Below, piece after piece: positions 36,001 through 44,356 of a DNA stretch of 48,928 nucleotides. The stretch covers positions 1 to 48,928 of the forward strand of contig CANHIS010000018.1 of NCBI GenBank assembly GCA_947460255.1. Reading direction: 5' to 3'. Made by a program: the position numbers and the translations under genes. This stretch comes from Bacteroidota bacterium (GTDB lineage: Bacteria > Bacteroidota > Bacteroidia > M30B66). The notes beneath the pieces were generated by a model. It was not told the origin of the DNA and did not search any database. It saw only the letters and a list, made by a program, of their open reading frames with translations. Position 1 is the stretch's first letter. Every line of letters starts with the position of its first letter.

Positions 36001-39000
36001 GTGTAAGCCAATGTTGCGTTAATGTCGTTAAATAAACCTGTTGCAGGTGTCCATGTAAATGCAGGAGTGCTTGTAGTTTGTGTTATAGTAACATTGTCTA
36101 CACCAGCCCACCAACCCCAGTCGGAGAAGTAAGAAAAACGAATGCGTAAATTCCCTCCAGTAACTCCGCCGTAAGCAACGGCAGGAATAGTAACTGTTTG
36201 GGTCGCAAATGCTCCTAAAGTAACAGGAGTTGTCGCTGCATCTGAAAGCGTACTTCCAGCAATTGGCGTCCAAGTTGTTCCATCAAAATACTCAACTCTA
36301 AACACATCACCAATAACCGGGCGATAAGACACATCGTAAGTTAACACAACAGATGAATTACCAGCGCCAATTGCTATGATTGGAGACGCAAGCGTTGCTG
36401 TCGCTCCTGAACTACCGGATCCTTGCGCATCACCAAATGCTCCAGCAAAAGAACCTGTAGAAGCAAAGGTTGTTCCACCGTTGTATTGATAAGCAGGAGG
36501 AACTGCCAAAGCTGTCCAACGAGAAAGCGCCCCATGCGTTTCTGTTCCAACCACTTGAGTGTAGTTGGCAGTCCATGGTCCAGCACCAAAGCCAGAAGAG
36601 AAATTCTCGAAATACGCGATACTTGAAACAGGCGTTGCAGTTGCCGAAATCTCGACACCTGTTACTGCTCCAGTAACAAGATTTGGACAGAAGCCTACCG
36701 TGATTGGCGGCCCTGGAGCTGCAGCTGGAATAGACGTAACGCTTGTAGGTGTAGCTGGGCGTTCATTAACCACTACCGACACTGTACGCTGGTTAGTACA
36801 ACCCAATGATGTTACACCGTTAACCGTGTAAGTGGTTGTAGTAGTAGGGCTAACAGTGAAGCTTGCTCCTGGAGTATTACCAACCCAAGTATAGTTGTAA
36901 GTTAAGTTTGTACTGCTCGCTGTTAATGTAGTAGACTCACCTTCACAAATGGTTACCGAATTAAGCGGGTTAGATGTAATAGCTGGCGCAGGTGTAATGG
37001 TTGCAGCTACTGCAGAACGAGTACTAGTGCAATTTCCTTCAATCTGGAAATTATACGCGTTATACCAGTAATTAAGATCGCCGAACTGGTTACCTGTAAA
37101 TACTACACCTTGGTAATTAGGGCCATAAAAACTTGTGGCGCCTCCAGAGTTTCTAATCATAACTCCAGGACCAGTTGTAAACCGAAGCTGATAACCGTTT
37201 CCAGGAGGAACAATCCAATCTACATTCAATGTAACTGGAGCCCCGATAACAGTACCAGTAGATGTAGCAGTAACATTTTGAGTGAATGTGTGAACCAACA
37301 CATTTGAACTATTGTACAACTGGAAAGTTACATCTCCTGATGTAGTAGGGAAAATGTCGAAAGACGCAATCCTTACCTGGTTTGTAACATTGAAAATTTG
37401 CCAGCTACCAGTGAAACCAGTACCGAAAGCACCTATGCTAGGTGAAATAGGCCCACCTGTACCAACAGAACCAGTAGAAACAGCACTTGCATAGTATGTG
37501 GTGGTAGCCAAAATAGATGGTGTTGCAAAACTATTACCAGTTCCTACAGGGGTTGTACTCGTAAGCCCATCATACCATTCAATAGTTGAACCAGCAGATG
37601 GAGTAGCGCTTAGAGTTACAGAACCAACACCACAGCGACTTGCTGGAGTTGTAGCAGTAACTAATGGATTGTTTACCGTAATCGCTATTGGCGTAGATGT
37701 AATCTGAGCAATACCATTACAGCTAATCACAACATCGTAGTTACCTGAAGCTGTAACTGCGAAAGCAGCTGCAGCATTTGCTTGAACTACACCAAAATTC
37801 ACAGCATTACGTCTCCATTGATAAGTAATGCCAGCACCTGCAGGCATAGGAACAGTAATATCAAAATTAATGTTGTCGCCAGAACAAACATTTGTTCTTG
37901 AAGCTGTTGCTGCTGTTGCAGGGAAAGGCAACAAGGTAGAGCAATTAGGAGGAGGAAGCATGGTAATGGTATAATCTTCCGTCTCACCCCAAGTAACAGA
38001 ATTACATGCATCTATTGACGCTCCAGCAAGGTTGTAAACGTGGCGAACACGCATGCGTAGCAAACCTGTTACCGAACCAGCTGGTACTACTACCGTTATT
38101 GTTCCACTGCCACCAGAAGCGATTGTTCCTGTAGTATTAGATTTTTCGGCTGCATCAAAAACACCGTTTTGGTTATAATCTATCCATATCGCAACACCTG
38201 CTGCTCCACCTGTGTGGATGGAAACGTTTGCAGTGTATGACTGACCAGCAGTTAAACTGGTTGTTAACGCTCCTGCAGGTGCATAAGAAATATAACCCAA
38301 TGGAAGCCCAGGTGTACACGCAGTACCAGATAGGTTACTCAATGTGTTAATGGAGAAATTCGTAATTAAATCGGAAGATGTACAACCTGTTGTGTACTGT
38401 GGAACGCAATAGTCGATGAAACGTTCTCCAGCAGGATCAAGCAAAGCCAATGGCTGTGAACCTGGGGCAACAGCGCCACCAGTAGCAGCAATTGTTATGT
38501 CGCCAAGAGCGATGCTTGCGTCAACCAAATTGTCAATCACAGCAGTGGCAGATGTATTAACACGCAACCATAAGTAGTTGATTCCAGGATTAAGCACTGT
38601 TGTTAAACCAGTAAAGTTTACAAGTGCGGCTGCATTCTGGCTTGTACCTATTTGAGCGAATGGCGCAGCACTAGTTCCTGTCCACAAGGTCATACCTAGT
38701 GCAGCTATATCAGTCGTTGCAGCTCCAGTATAGTTAAATCTAATCTGATTCAACGTAAGTGTACCCAAAGAACCTGCAGTAGAAATTTCTACTCTTAACA
38801 AGTTGTTGTTCGTTGTATTTCTGCCCATACCACCTGTTTGTTGTGTAGCGGAAATAGACGAAACAGAAGCAGGTGTTGGACTTGTAATTTCTACAATGTA
38901 ATCTTCGGTTTCACCCCAAGCACTTGCAGAAGCGCCACAAGCCATAGCCGAGGTAATTGCAGCATCATCGCCTCCACGCACACGCATTCTGGTAAAGCCT

Positions 39001-42000
39001 AAAGCAGCTCCTCCAGGAACAACGATATTGAATGTGGAAGTTCCACCGCTGCCCACGCTTGTACCTGATGAAAAAGACTCAGCAGCATCAAAAACACCAT
39101 TTTGGTCAAAATCAACCCAAACACGTGAAAACTGGGTGCCATCTGTACCCATTGTAATGGATATCGGATAGGTTGATCCTATTTGAATATCTGGTCTGTT
39201 TAAAGCAGTGTAAGAAGTATAAAACGGTGCTGGTGCACAAGTAGTAATACCGTTATTCAAAGTAATTGAACTACCCGCTAATAAAACTCTTGCTATTTCA
39301 TCACCACTTGCGCATCCTGTGCTGTAGGTTGGAGCACAATAATCGATTAGTGTACTACCTGTAGCCAACAAGTTAGCCGAAGGGAGTGGAGAAGCAGCAG
39401 TAGCACCGCCTGTTGTTGCAAAAGCGATTAGGTTTCCTGTATTTAACTGGAAGTCGATTGTGTTACCCAATACTGCTCCTGGAGCAACATCAAAACGAAC
39501 CCAGAAGAAATTGTTGCCTGAACTCAACGGGATCGATATTCCGCTAAATACAACACTACCTCCCGATACAGTTCCAGTAGCACCTGTAACTAAAGCAACA
39601 GGAGCTCCAAAAGTACCAGTCCAAAGAGACACGGTTCCAACAGCGGCCTCAGGTGCTGTACCTGTGTAGGTAAGCGTAATATCTGTAAGAGCAACTGTAC
39701 CAGAAGATCCAAGCGCAGGGATGTTAAAACGCCCTCCGTTGTTATTGGATGAACCTGGAGTAGCAGCCGATGTAAATGCAGCTGCTGCCGTTTGATCAAA
39801 TGAAACTGTGCTAACCGCCAAAGGCCCAGTAACACCTATCGCTAGGCGATCAGGGAAACTAGCAGCAGCAATTGGAGGAACGTTAAGCGAAAGTCCTGCT
39901 GGAATTGTACCCGCAGCGACAAATGAAGAGCCTGATCCAAATGCCGAAAAATCGGTTGCTGGAGCTTGAATCGCTGCTTGTGCATTGCCGGAAACAATAG
40001 CTGCATCATGTATCTGAGTGCTAAAGCTAACTAGGTTGGCAGATCCACTAACGATAGATGTTACCCACTCTGCACCCGGTGTGAGAGATAAAAGAGAAAA
40101 ATCATTTGTTGCTGGAGCGCCAATACTGTTATTTCTTTCAGCCTGGATGGTGACAGGACCACCTGCAGTGGTTGTCAAGTTGAAGAAAGATATCCAGTTT
40201 GCACCAGTTTCACCTACAGGGAAAAAGTTGGCTGCATTTGTAAAACTAGCCCCGTAAGTTACCCTGAATGGACCATCAACATAACCTGCAGTAGAAGTCC
40301 CTACAAATACGGAGTTAACAGCACCAGCCTTAAGGTGCGTGAACACATTAACAGCAGTGGTGTTTACTCTACCTTGCCAAAGTTCTAAATTGCCTCTTTG
40401 TGTAAAAGGAATATTAAATGTTATACCAGAAACACTAGAGTTTTGTAGGCGCATGCCTGTTGCCATTGCCGTTGGTAAGGTAAGTGCATTTTGAAATGTA
40501 CCAGAGCCTCCAACAGACTGTGCAGTAGTTACTGCCGTAATTCCAGCATTATATCTGTAGTTTGCAAAGTTGAGAGATGTGGTTGTAGTTAACAAACCAT
40601 TGTTCAACAAGTTACCACCCACAAAAAGTGATGAGAAACGAGCATCCGAACCTGCACTTACAGTAACATTACCCGTAAATGGCATATTTGTATATGCGTG
40701 CGTTAAAAAGCGGTTAGTGCCTGCGGCTCCGTTAACCACCAAGGACCCCATGTGCAAGTAAGCAAAACCGAACCATGGATCGATTCTAAAACCGTTGGTT
40801 GCATTACCTGCTGCAGTAGAAACACCATTACCAAATGTAGTAATGTGCGCCGGCCCCCATACAGCATCTCCCGATCCAGAATTGTATGTTATAGTATTGA
40901 GAAAGGTTGGTGGAGGATCGACAAAAGTCAAATTCCCACCAGTCACATTAAAATTGGCTGGCAAGTTATTGAAACTCGCCAAATCTTGAGCTGAAGAGGT
41001 TGTTGCACCATTTCCATCTATGGTAATCGTGCCACCAGATTGAACAAAAGAACCAGAAGAAGTAATATTAAGATTACCATCAATATTAAGGTTTCCAGAA
41101 CTTACATTTAATGTTCCTGCAGAAGTCAATCTGCGGTTGTTGTTGATGCCGTCTTGGAGGTTAACAGTTCCTCCGGCAACATTTAATTCACCGCCTACAT
41201 TTACTTGAATTCCACCAGCAGCAGAACCAGGAATCGTAAGGGTACCACCTGTTACACTCAAAGTACCTGCAACAGTAACAGATAGTGCTGTTGAAGCAGC
41301 AGAAACAGTTACTGTGTTTCCTGCAGAAATTAAAGGATTGTCTAAAGCAGTAGGCACCGCATTGGTTGACCATGTTGACGTGCTAGTCCATGAACCGCTC
41401 GCAATTGAAAACAAACCAATATCACCTAAGTTGATACCAAGCCTGTGTGTACCAAGAAACTGTGCACCTGACAATTGCCTATTGGCAAACGGAGCTGAAG
41501 TAGTTCCTGATCCTGCAATATGCGTTCCAGCAGCAGCACCAATTTGAATGAGTCGAGGAGCATTTCCTGGAGCAGCGGCAGTTACCAAGACACCCTCGCC
41601 AGATAAACCTACTGCTAAGTTACCTGCCGTAACAGAAAAACCATTTGCAGCACCAAAAGTCCATGATGCATTAGATCTTCTGTCAACATTATAAACACCA
41701 TCAGCAAACACATCAGCCACTAACCCAGATCCTGTGTTGTATGTGGCCTCGATAGTACCTGCTGTAGTGGTAGCACCAGTAAAGCGGTTAAGTCTTACAT
41801 AGCGGTTGTTGTTGCCGTCTACAAAAGGAAAAAAGGTTGCAGTTGGCGTAGTTGCCGTAAGGCCAAATGAAGCGGCTACCCATCTTCTGAAAGTAGAACC
41901 CGACCTAAAGCCACCAGAAGTAAGTGAAAGGGTGCCTGTAGCGGCGGAGCTAACTCCTAATATAAATGGCCCACCAGTTATACCCAAATTACCTGTAGTA

Positions 42001-43202
42001 AATGTTAAAGTTCCTGAAACTGTTCCAGTTCCTGTAACGCCAATACTGTTGATGGTTACCCCTGCAGGATTGGTGTTGTTTATTGTAATACCAGTAAAAT
42101 TGGCAGTTGGTGCTGCTGTTAAATTTCGGAAAGTTCCGGTACCAGAAACAGTTTGAGCTACAGTCGAAGGTGATTGAGTACCGCTAAGAAAATCGGCAAA
42201 AACAAGTGCCGAAGTTTGATTTGTGAGAATACCTGGAGAATTAACTGTGAGGTTTCCGGCAACAAATAACTGAGAAGTCGTTCTGTATTCACCATTGGTT
42301 ATTGTCATATTTCCACGCACCCCAGATGACCATGCATGCGTAATAAAACGATTGGGGTTTGCACTTGTAGCAGTGTTGATCACAAGTGTTCCGAAAAGGA
42401 AACGGCCTGAACCAGTCCATGTACTATGGCGGAAACCGTTGGTAGCATTTCCACCTGCATCGGTAGAGACACCGTTACCAAACTGGAAAGTGTGAGCCAC
42501 AGCAGAATTACAATGAATACCAACGCCTGTATTGTAATCAAAAGCTAGTGAAGCGGTTGTATTTGCATGAGGATCCACACAAATAATGGTACCGCCTGTA
42601 AGAACTGGGGCAACAGAACTGCTGAACGTAATGATTCCTTGGCCAGATGGCACAGAATTAGCTGCATTACCTGCATCATTTCCATCTACAGTAATTGTAC
42701 CGCCAGATTGTACAAAAGCAGCAGTACCGGTAACAAAAAACCGACCGTTAATGATAATGTTGCCCGTACCGGAAACGGTAAATGTACCGCCTGAATTAAC
42801 GGTAAGATTGGAAATGTTGGTCGTAGCTAGGGATACTGTTAAGGTATTGGACCCAACTGTGAGTGAACCAGCATTAATGGTAAGAGTTCTTACTGAAGCG
42901 TTTCCTGTCAACGTAAATGCTGAACCATTCTGAATGATGAAGTCGTCGACATTACTAATTGAACCAGGGGCAGCTCCCGTACCATCAGTATTTGCGCCCC
43001 AACTGCCAACTGCATTAAAGTCTGTAGAGGCGGCTTTTGAATAGTAAGTTGCTGCGTTAATCCAGCCTACCAGCAAGAGAAATACGCCCGTGAGCATAAA
43101 TCTTAAACCAGGCCGAATCCACGTGGATGTAGATGTTTGCATAGTGTTTGGGTTTTGAAAATTGGTTGTTGTAAGGGATTTATTGAGTTGAGTATTTTTC
43201 AA
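33027..43202 (-). CDS. Giant modular surface protein with GEVED, Ig-like, PKD and T9SS sorting domains
   Basis: Predicted 3391-residue secreted protein, probably an adhesin or surface-layer filament. The signal peptide is long if the ATG at 43202 is used; an internal ATG at 43142 (MQTSTSTWIRPGLRFMLTGV) would give a normal one. Order: two rounds of beta-repeat modules with G-S-W starts (from about 60 and about 600); two GEVED-type modules (about 1286-1430 and 1597-1740, each ending GETEDY) separated and preceded by related beta modules; several Ig-like modules (about 1743-2130); a MAM/jelly-roll-like part (about 2195-2373); more beta modules; a PKD domain (near 3241, YTWDFGDGSALV); and a sorting domain (VVFPNPATTTSNVLV to TVAK). 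Very low Lys and Arg content, Thr/Ser/Ala/Gly rich. No enzyme motif seen. Confidence 0.92.
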   Translation of the reverse strand: MKNTQLNKSLTTTNFQNPNTMQTSTSTWIRPGLRFMLTGVFLLLVGWINAATYYSKAASTDFNAVGSWGANTDGTGAAPGSISNVDDFIIQNGSAFTLTGNASVRTLTINAGSLTVGSNTLTVSLATTNISNLTVNSGGTFTVSGTGNIIINGRFFVTGTAAFVQSGGTITVDGNDAGNAANSVPSGQGIITFSSSVAPVLTGGTIICVDPHANTTASLAFDYNTGVGIHCNSAVAHTFQFGNGVSTDAGGNATNGFRHSTWTGSGRFLFGTLVINTATSANPNRFITHAWSSGVRGNMTITNGEYRTTSQLFVAGNLTVNSPGILTNQTSALVFADFLSGTQSPSTVAQTVSGTGTFRNLTAAPTANFTGITINNTNPAGVTINSIGVTGTGTVSGTLTFTTGNLGITGGPFILGVSSAATGTLSLTSGGFRSGSTFRRWVAASFGLTATTPTATFFPFVDGNNNRYVRLNRFTGATTTAGTIEATYNTGSGLVADVFADGVYNVDRRSNASWTFGAANGFSVTAGNLAVGLSGEGVLVTAAAPGNAPRLIQIGAAAGTHIAGSGTTSAPFANRQLSGAQFLGTHRLGINLGDIGLFSIASGSWTSTSTWSTNAVPTALDNPLISAGNTVTVSAASTALSVTVAGTLSVTGGTLTIPGSAAGGIQVNVGGELNVAGGTVNLQDGINNNRRLTSAGTLNVSSGNLNIDGNLNITSSGSFVQSGGTITIDGNGATTSSAQDLASFNNLPANFNVTGGNLTFVDPPPTFLNTITYNSGSGDAVWGPAHITTFGNGVSTAAGNATNGFRIDPWFGFAYLHMGSLVVNGAAGTNRFLTHAYTNMPFTGNVTVSAGSDARFSSLFVGGNLLNNGLLTTTTSLNFANYRYNAGITAVTTAQSVGGSGTFQNALTLPTAMATGMRLQNSSVSGITFNIPFTQRGNLELWQGRVNTTAVNVFTHLKAGAVNSVFVGTSTAGYVDGPFRVTYGASFTNAANFFPVGETGANWISFFNLTTTAGGPVTIQAERNNSIGAPATNDFSLLSLTPGAEWVTSIVSGSANLVSFSTQIHDAAIVSGNAQAAIQAPATDFSAFGSGSSFVAAGTIPAGLSLNVPPIAAASFPDRLAIGVTGPLAVSTVSFDQTAAAAFTSAATPGSSNNNGGRFNIPALGSSGTVALTDITLTYTGTAPEAAVGTVSLWTGTFGAPVALVTGATGTVSGGSVVFSGISIPLSSGNNFFWVRFDVAPGAVLGNTIDFQLNTGNLIAFATTGGATAASPLPSANLLATGSTLIDYCAPTYSTGCASGDEIARVLLAGSSITLNNGITTCAPAPFYTSYTALNRPDIQIGSTYPISITMGTDGTQFSRVWVDFDQNGVFDAAESFSSGTSVGSGGTSTFNIVVPGGAALGFTRMRVRGGDDAAITSAMACGASASAWGETEDYIVEITSPTPASVSSISATQQTGGMGRNTTNNNLLRVEISTAGSLGTLTLNQIRFNYTGAATTDIAALGMTLWTGTSAAPFAQIGTSQNAAALVNFTGLTTVLNPGINYLWLRVNTSATAVIDNLVDASIALGDITIAATGGAVAPGSQPLALLDPAGERFIDYCVPQYTTGCTSSDLITNFSINTLSNLSGTACTPGLPLGYISYAPAGALTTSLTAGQSYTANVSIHTGGAAGVAIWIDYNQNGVFDAAEKSNTTGTIASGGSGTITVVVPAGSVTGLLRMRVRHVYNLAGASIDACNSVTWGETEDYTITMLPPPNCSTLLPFPATAATASRTNVCSGDNINFDITVPMPAGAGITYQWRRNAVNFGVVQANAAAAFAVTASGNYDVVISCNGIAQITSTPIAITVNNPLVTATTPASRCGVGSVTLSATPSAGSTIEWYDGLTSTTPVGTGNSFATPSILATTTYYASAVSTGSVGTGGPISPSIGAFGTGFTGSWQIFNVTNQVRIASFDIFPTTSGDVTFQLYNSSNVLVHTFTQNVTATSTGTVIGAPVTLNVDWIVPPGNGYQLRFTTGPGVMIRNSGGATSFYGPNYQGVVFTGNQFGDLNYWYNAYNFQIEGNCTSTRSAVAATITPAPAITSNPLNSVTICEGESTTLTASSTNLTYNYTWVGNTPGASFTVSPTTTTTYTVNGVTSLGCTNQRTVSVVVNERPATPTSVTSIPAAAPGPPITVGFCPNLVTGAVTGVEISATATPVSSIAYFENFSSGFGAGPWTANYTQVVGTETHGALSRWTALAVPPAYQYNGGTTFASTGSFAGAFGDAQGSGSSGATATLASPIIAIGAGNSSVVLTYDVSYRPVIGDVFRVEYFDGTTWTPIAGSTLSDAATTPVTLGAFATQTVTIPAVAYGGVTGGNLRIRFSYFSDWGWWAGVDNVTITQTTSTPAFTWTPATGLFNDINATLAYTANTPVSTIFAAPFNDRTYQVSTRNPATGCTSLPANINIDVCQIVIDQICGAQNVTVLNTPPANINSLPAYSNLGAPITGSLAGLCTPLKSDVWFRAVVPASGDVHAYTFSAGSGTFDLDSTVVAVYSSSDGTCTGVLTQLGCNAFNGADGHTYASASGLTPGSNVFIRVGSRQANLFPEAGRFKLVLLSGLYWTGAANNQVFTDPLNWYGSDATTVGIEPSISKSVIIPQSATSNYPFITGNVDVHGVNFLNSQFVSSANLYRIDLAPASRLRINSSGTRGGFIIASQGIAGSLPSPRVVGTGFVEFINTSVTAANNQHFVNVFGSTTAQVIFDCATGVKSNATLTTNNRMTIPNNAVLLSGGVQTTVPAVNYGGNVIGNIRYIRTGTSYGNFDYWSSPIINGTTAALSTSFGNNLYEYDNTRPGASSNVQLGWNSAPISSPVAMTPGKGFIQSYAGNGTVTFNGLPTQVDLDLPVTVSGSNNFNLVGNPYPSSLSTALFRARNTGGGKVGVGTFYFWNQTSNPFTAGNYVSVNSSNIVSGGIAPGDFSGSQIGGAQAFMVDVASAGDLEFRNDDRVPAYPSNLTQWFSTPETISLLRMKISNNSGLEHNTVVAFSDVSSDDYVVGEDSPRLPGTTGVEVYSLLEPRQLNTQMFSPLTSGRIVDLGFVATTPGQYSLSLTEFVEFEPTVRVFLEDRATNTFQNLNVNPVYQFDPIAQVSGVRFRLHFMAPIATQTSATCLGESNGKVIVSNSNVTQPVDLVLKNSLGVVVSSASQVAGEHIFQNLSSGSYNLAVVYDALDQEEMLVSVNTVGLVSPASFVMSSNNVDIADAIIEFNAGDDESIEYTWDFGDGSALVTGTSTPVHAYMAPGIYTVTLTAGNGGCTSTATTQITVTAEATGISRVNNESKIVVFPNPATTTSNVLVNWNKSISSATLNIFDATGRLVSSQVINNVSSGSVIELPVNQLSNGIYQISIEGENFHEVARFTVAK

Positions 43203-43217
43203 AAGGAGTAGCTGATC

Positions 43218-44036
43218 TTAACGGTTATTTCTAGCATTGGTCTTTGGCAAGAGATCGGGAGCAAATGCTTCGCAAAGTGCTCGAGGGTCTGAAAATATAG
43301 ACAAAGGCAATTTATATTGTTTTGCTACATCTTTCGCTAATGAGGGCTTTGCGAAGAGCAATCTATTTACTAGAGACGCATAAGCGAGCATAGCATTGGG
43401 AGAACCTTTGGGCAAACCTTTGGTTGTGATGTTCGATGCGGATGGCATTCCCGAATTAGGATCAATTACGCAGACATTGCCCATCAAAAATTGCGACTTA
43501 GCAACAAACTCCATTTGAGATTCCATTTGTTGCAATAAATACGGCGGTAAAAAGGCAGGAAACATCAAGGGGTTTGGATTCAGCTCAAAACCACCTAGGT
43601 TGATATAATCCATTGTACTGGTAAGAAATTGATTTCTGTATTGTTCAAAATCAAATTTATTGGATTGACTATTCGCCAATCGGCTTAAAATGCTTTCCCA
43701 TTCTTCCATAGAGTAATTAACAAGCTCACCATTTGAATTTACTTGAATTGGAAATGGTGTGAGTACTTGTTGAAGTGCAAAGTGGTTTAATGAAAATCTA
43801 AAGTTTGAATCTGCAAAAACGATGGTTGGATCTGGCAAGGCATCTAATGAAATCATTTCGCCTCCAAATTTATTTTGCTTTACATCTTCTTTCGCTGGGC
43901 TGATTTCCATCTTCTCAGAAGATTGTTGCGCATTTAAAGACCATGCTGCCATAAAACAAAGCAACATTAACATGCTATTTTTGAATTTAAGCAAATGTGT
44001 TGATGATGCCATTTTACAGTGTATCGTTCGAATCAT
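43218..44036 (-). CDS. Secreted protein of unknown function upstream of the giant gene
   Basis: Product of 272 residues that I do not recognise. It has a signal peptide: a hydrophobic stretch NSMLMLLCFMAAWSLNAQ ends about residue 37 from the ATG at 44036; a second ATG at 44012 would give a more usual 29-residue signal peptide. The mature part is soluble, not beta-repeat-like, with FSLNHFALQQVLTPFPIQVN, a Pro-rich LNPNPLMFPAFLPPYLLQQM segment and a Cys at NVCVIDPNSG. It has no sorting domain and no lipobox. It ends only 15 bp before the giant gene on the same strand, so the two are almost certainly co-transcribed. A periplasmic helper for the giant protein is an inference from position only. 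Confidence 0.8.
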   Translation of the reverse strand: MIRTIHCKMASSTHLLKFKNSMLMLLCFMAAWSLNAQQSSEKMEISPAKEDVKQNKFGGEMISLDALPDPTIVFADSNFRFSLNHFALQQVLTPFPIQVNSNGELVNYSMEEWESILSRLANSQSNKFDFEQYRNQFLTSTMDYINLGGFELNPNPLMFPAFLPPYLLQQMESQMEFVAKSQFLMGNVCVIDPNSGMPSASNITTKGLPKGSPNAMLAYASLVNRLLFAKPSLAKDVAKQYKLPLSIFSDPRALCEAFAPDLLPKTNARNNR

Positions 44037-44081
44037 ATAAAATTAGTGATGGGAATGTCCAGACATTTCTTTCCTCAATGT

Positions 44082-44089
44082 CAAATATA
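44082..44089 (-). promoter_or_regulatory. -7 promoter element for the unknown secreted gene and the giant gene
   Basis: TATATTTG on the minus strand matches TAnnTTTG, with CTTG 21 bp further upstream. It is 45-70 bp from the candidate start codons of the 272-residue gene. Confidence 0.5.
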
Positions 44090-44232
44090 GGTTAAATCAA
44101 ATACAAAATGCAAGAAAGGATACGATTTTGTGTGTTTTTTTTTTGATTTGATAATTAACATAGTTTGGAATAGCAAGTGTTTCACTTTCTGAGTGTCAAT
44201 CAATAAATAACCTGATGCATTGTAAGTTTTTT

Positions 44233-44265
44233 ATTGATTCGAGGGCTAAAGAATTGTTATTTTTG
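44233..44265 (+). promoter_or_regulatory. Promoter of the gliding-type C-terminal-domain gene
   Basis: ATTG at 44233-44236 and TATTTTTG at 44258-44265 are separated by 21 bp, close to the Bacteroidota consensus. The start codon chosen at 44357 would leave a leader of about 85 nt. Confidence 0.55.
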
Positions 44266-44356
44266 AACTCTGCCTCACTTAAGCACAAATTTGATGACTT
44301 TGGTAACTCGACAAAAAAACATTACCTGCTCTCTTTTACCATACATATATATATGT

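Larger units (their letters stand above)
44037..44356. other. Divergent promoter region
   Basis: 320 bp, AT-rich, between the minus-strand unknown secreted gene and the plus-strand gliding-type gene. It holds a promoter-like element for each direction (44082-44089 and 44233-44265) and an 11-bp run of T near 44139. No further gene is seen. Confidence 0.6.

Noticed and set aside
33148-42933. Many plus-strand open frames of 60-116 codons opposite the giant gene
   Set aside because: They run antisense to the giant coding frame, are rich in Val, Pro and Thr because of its Thr/Gly/Val repeats, and have no start context, signal or family resemblance.
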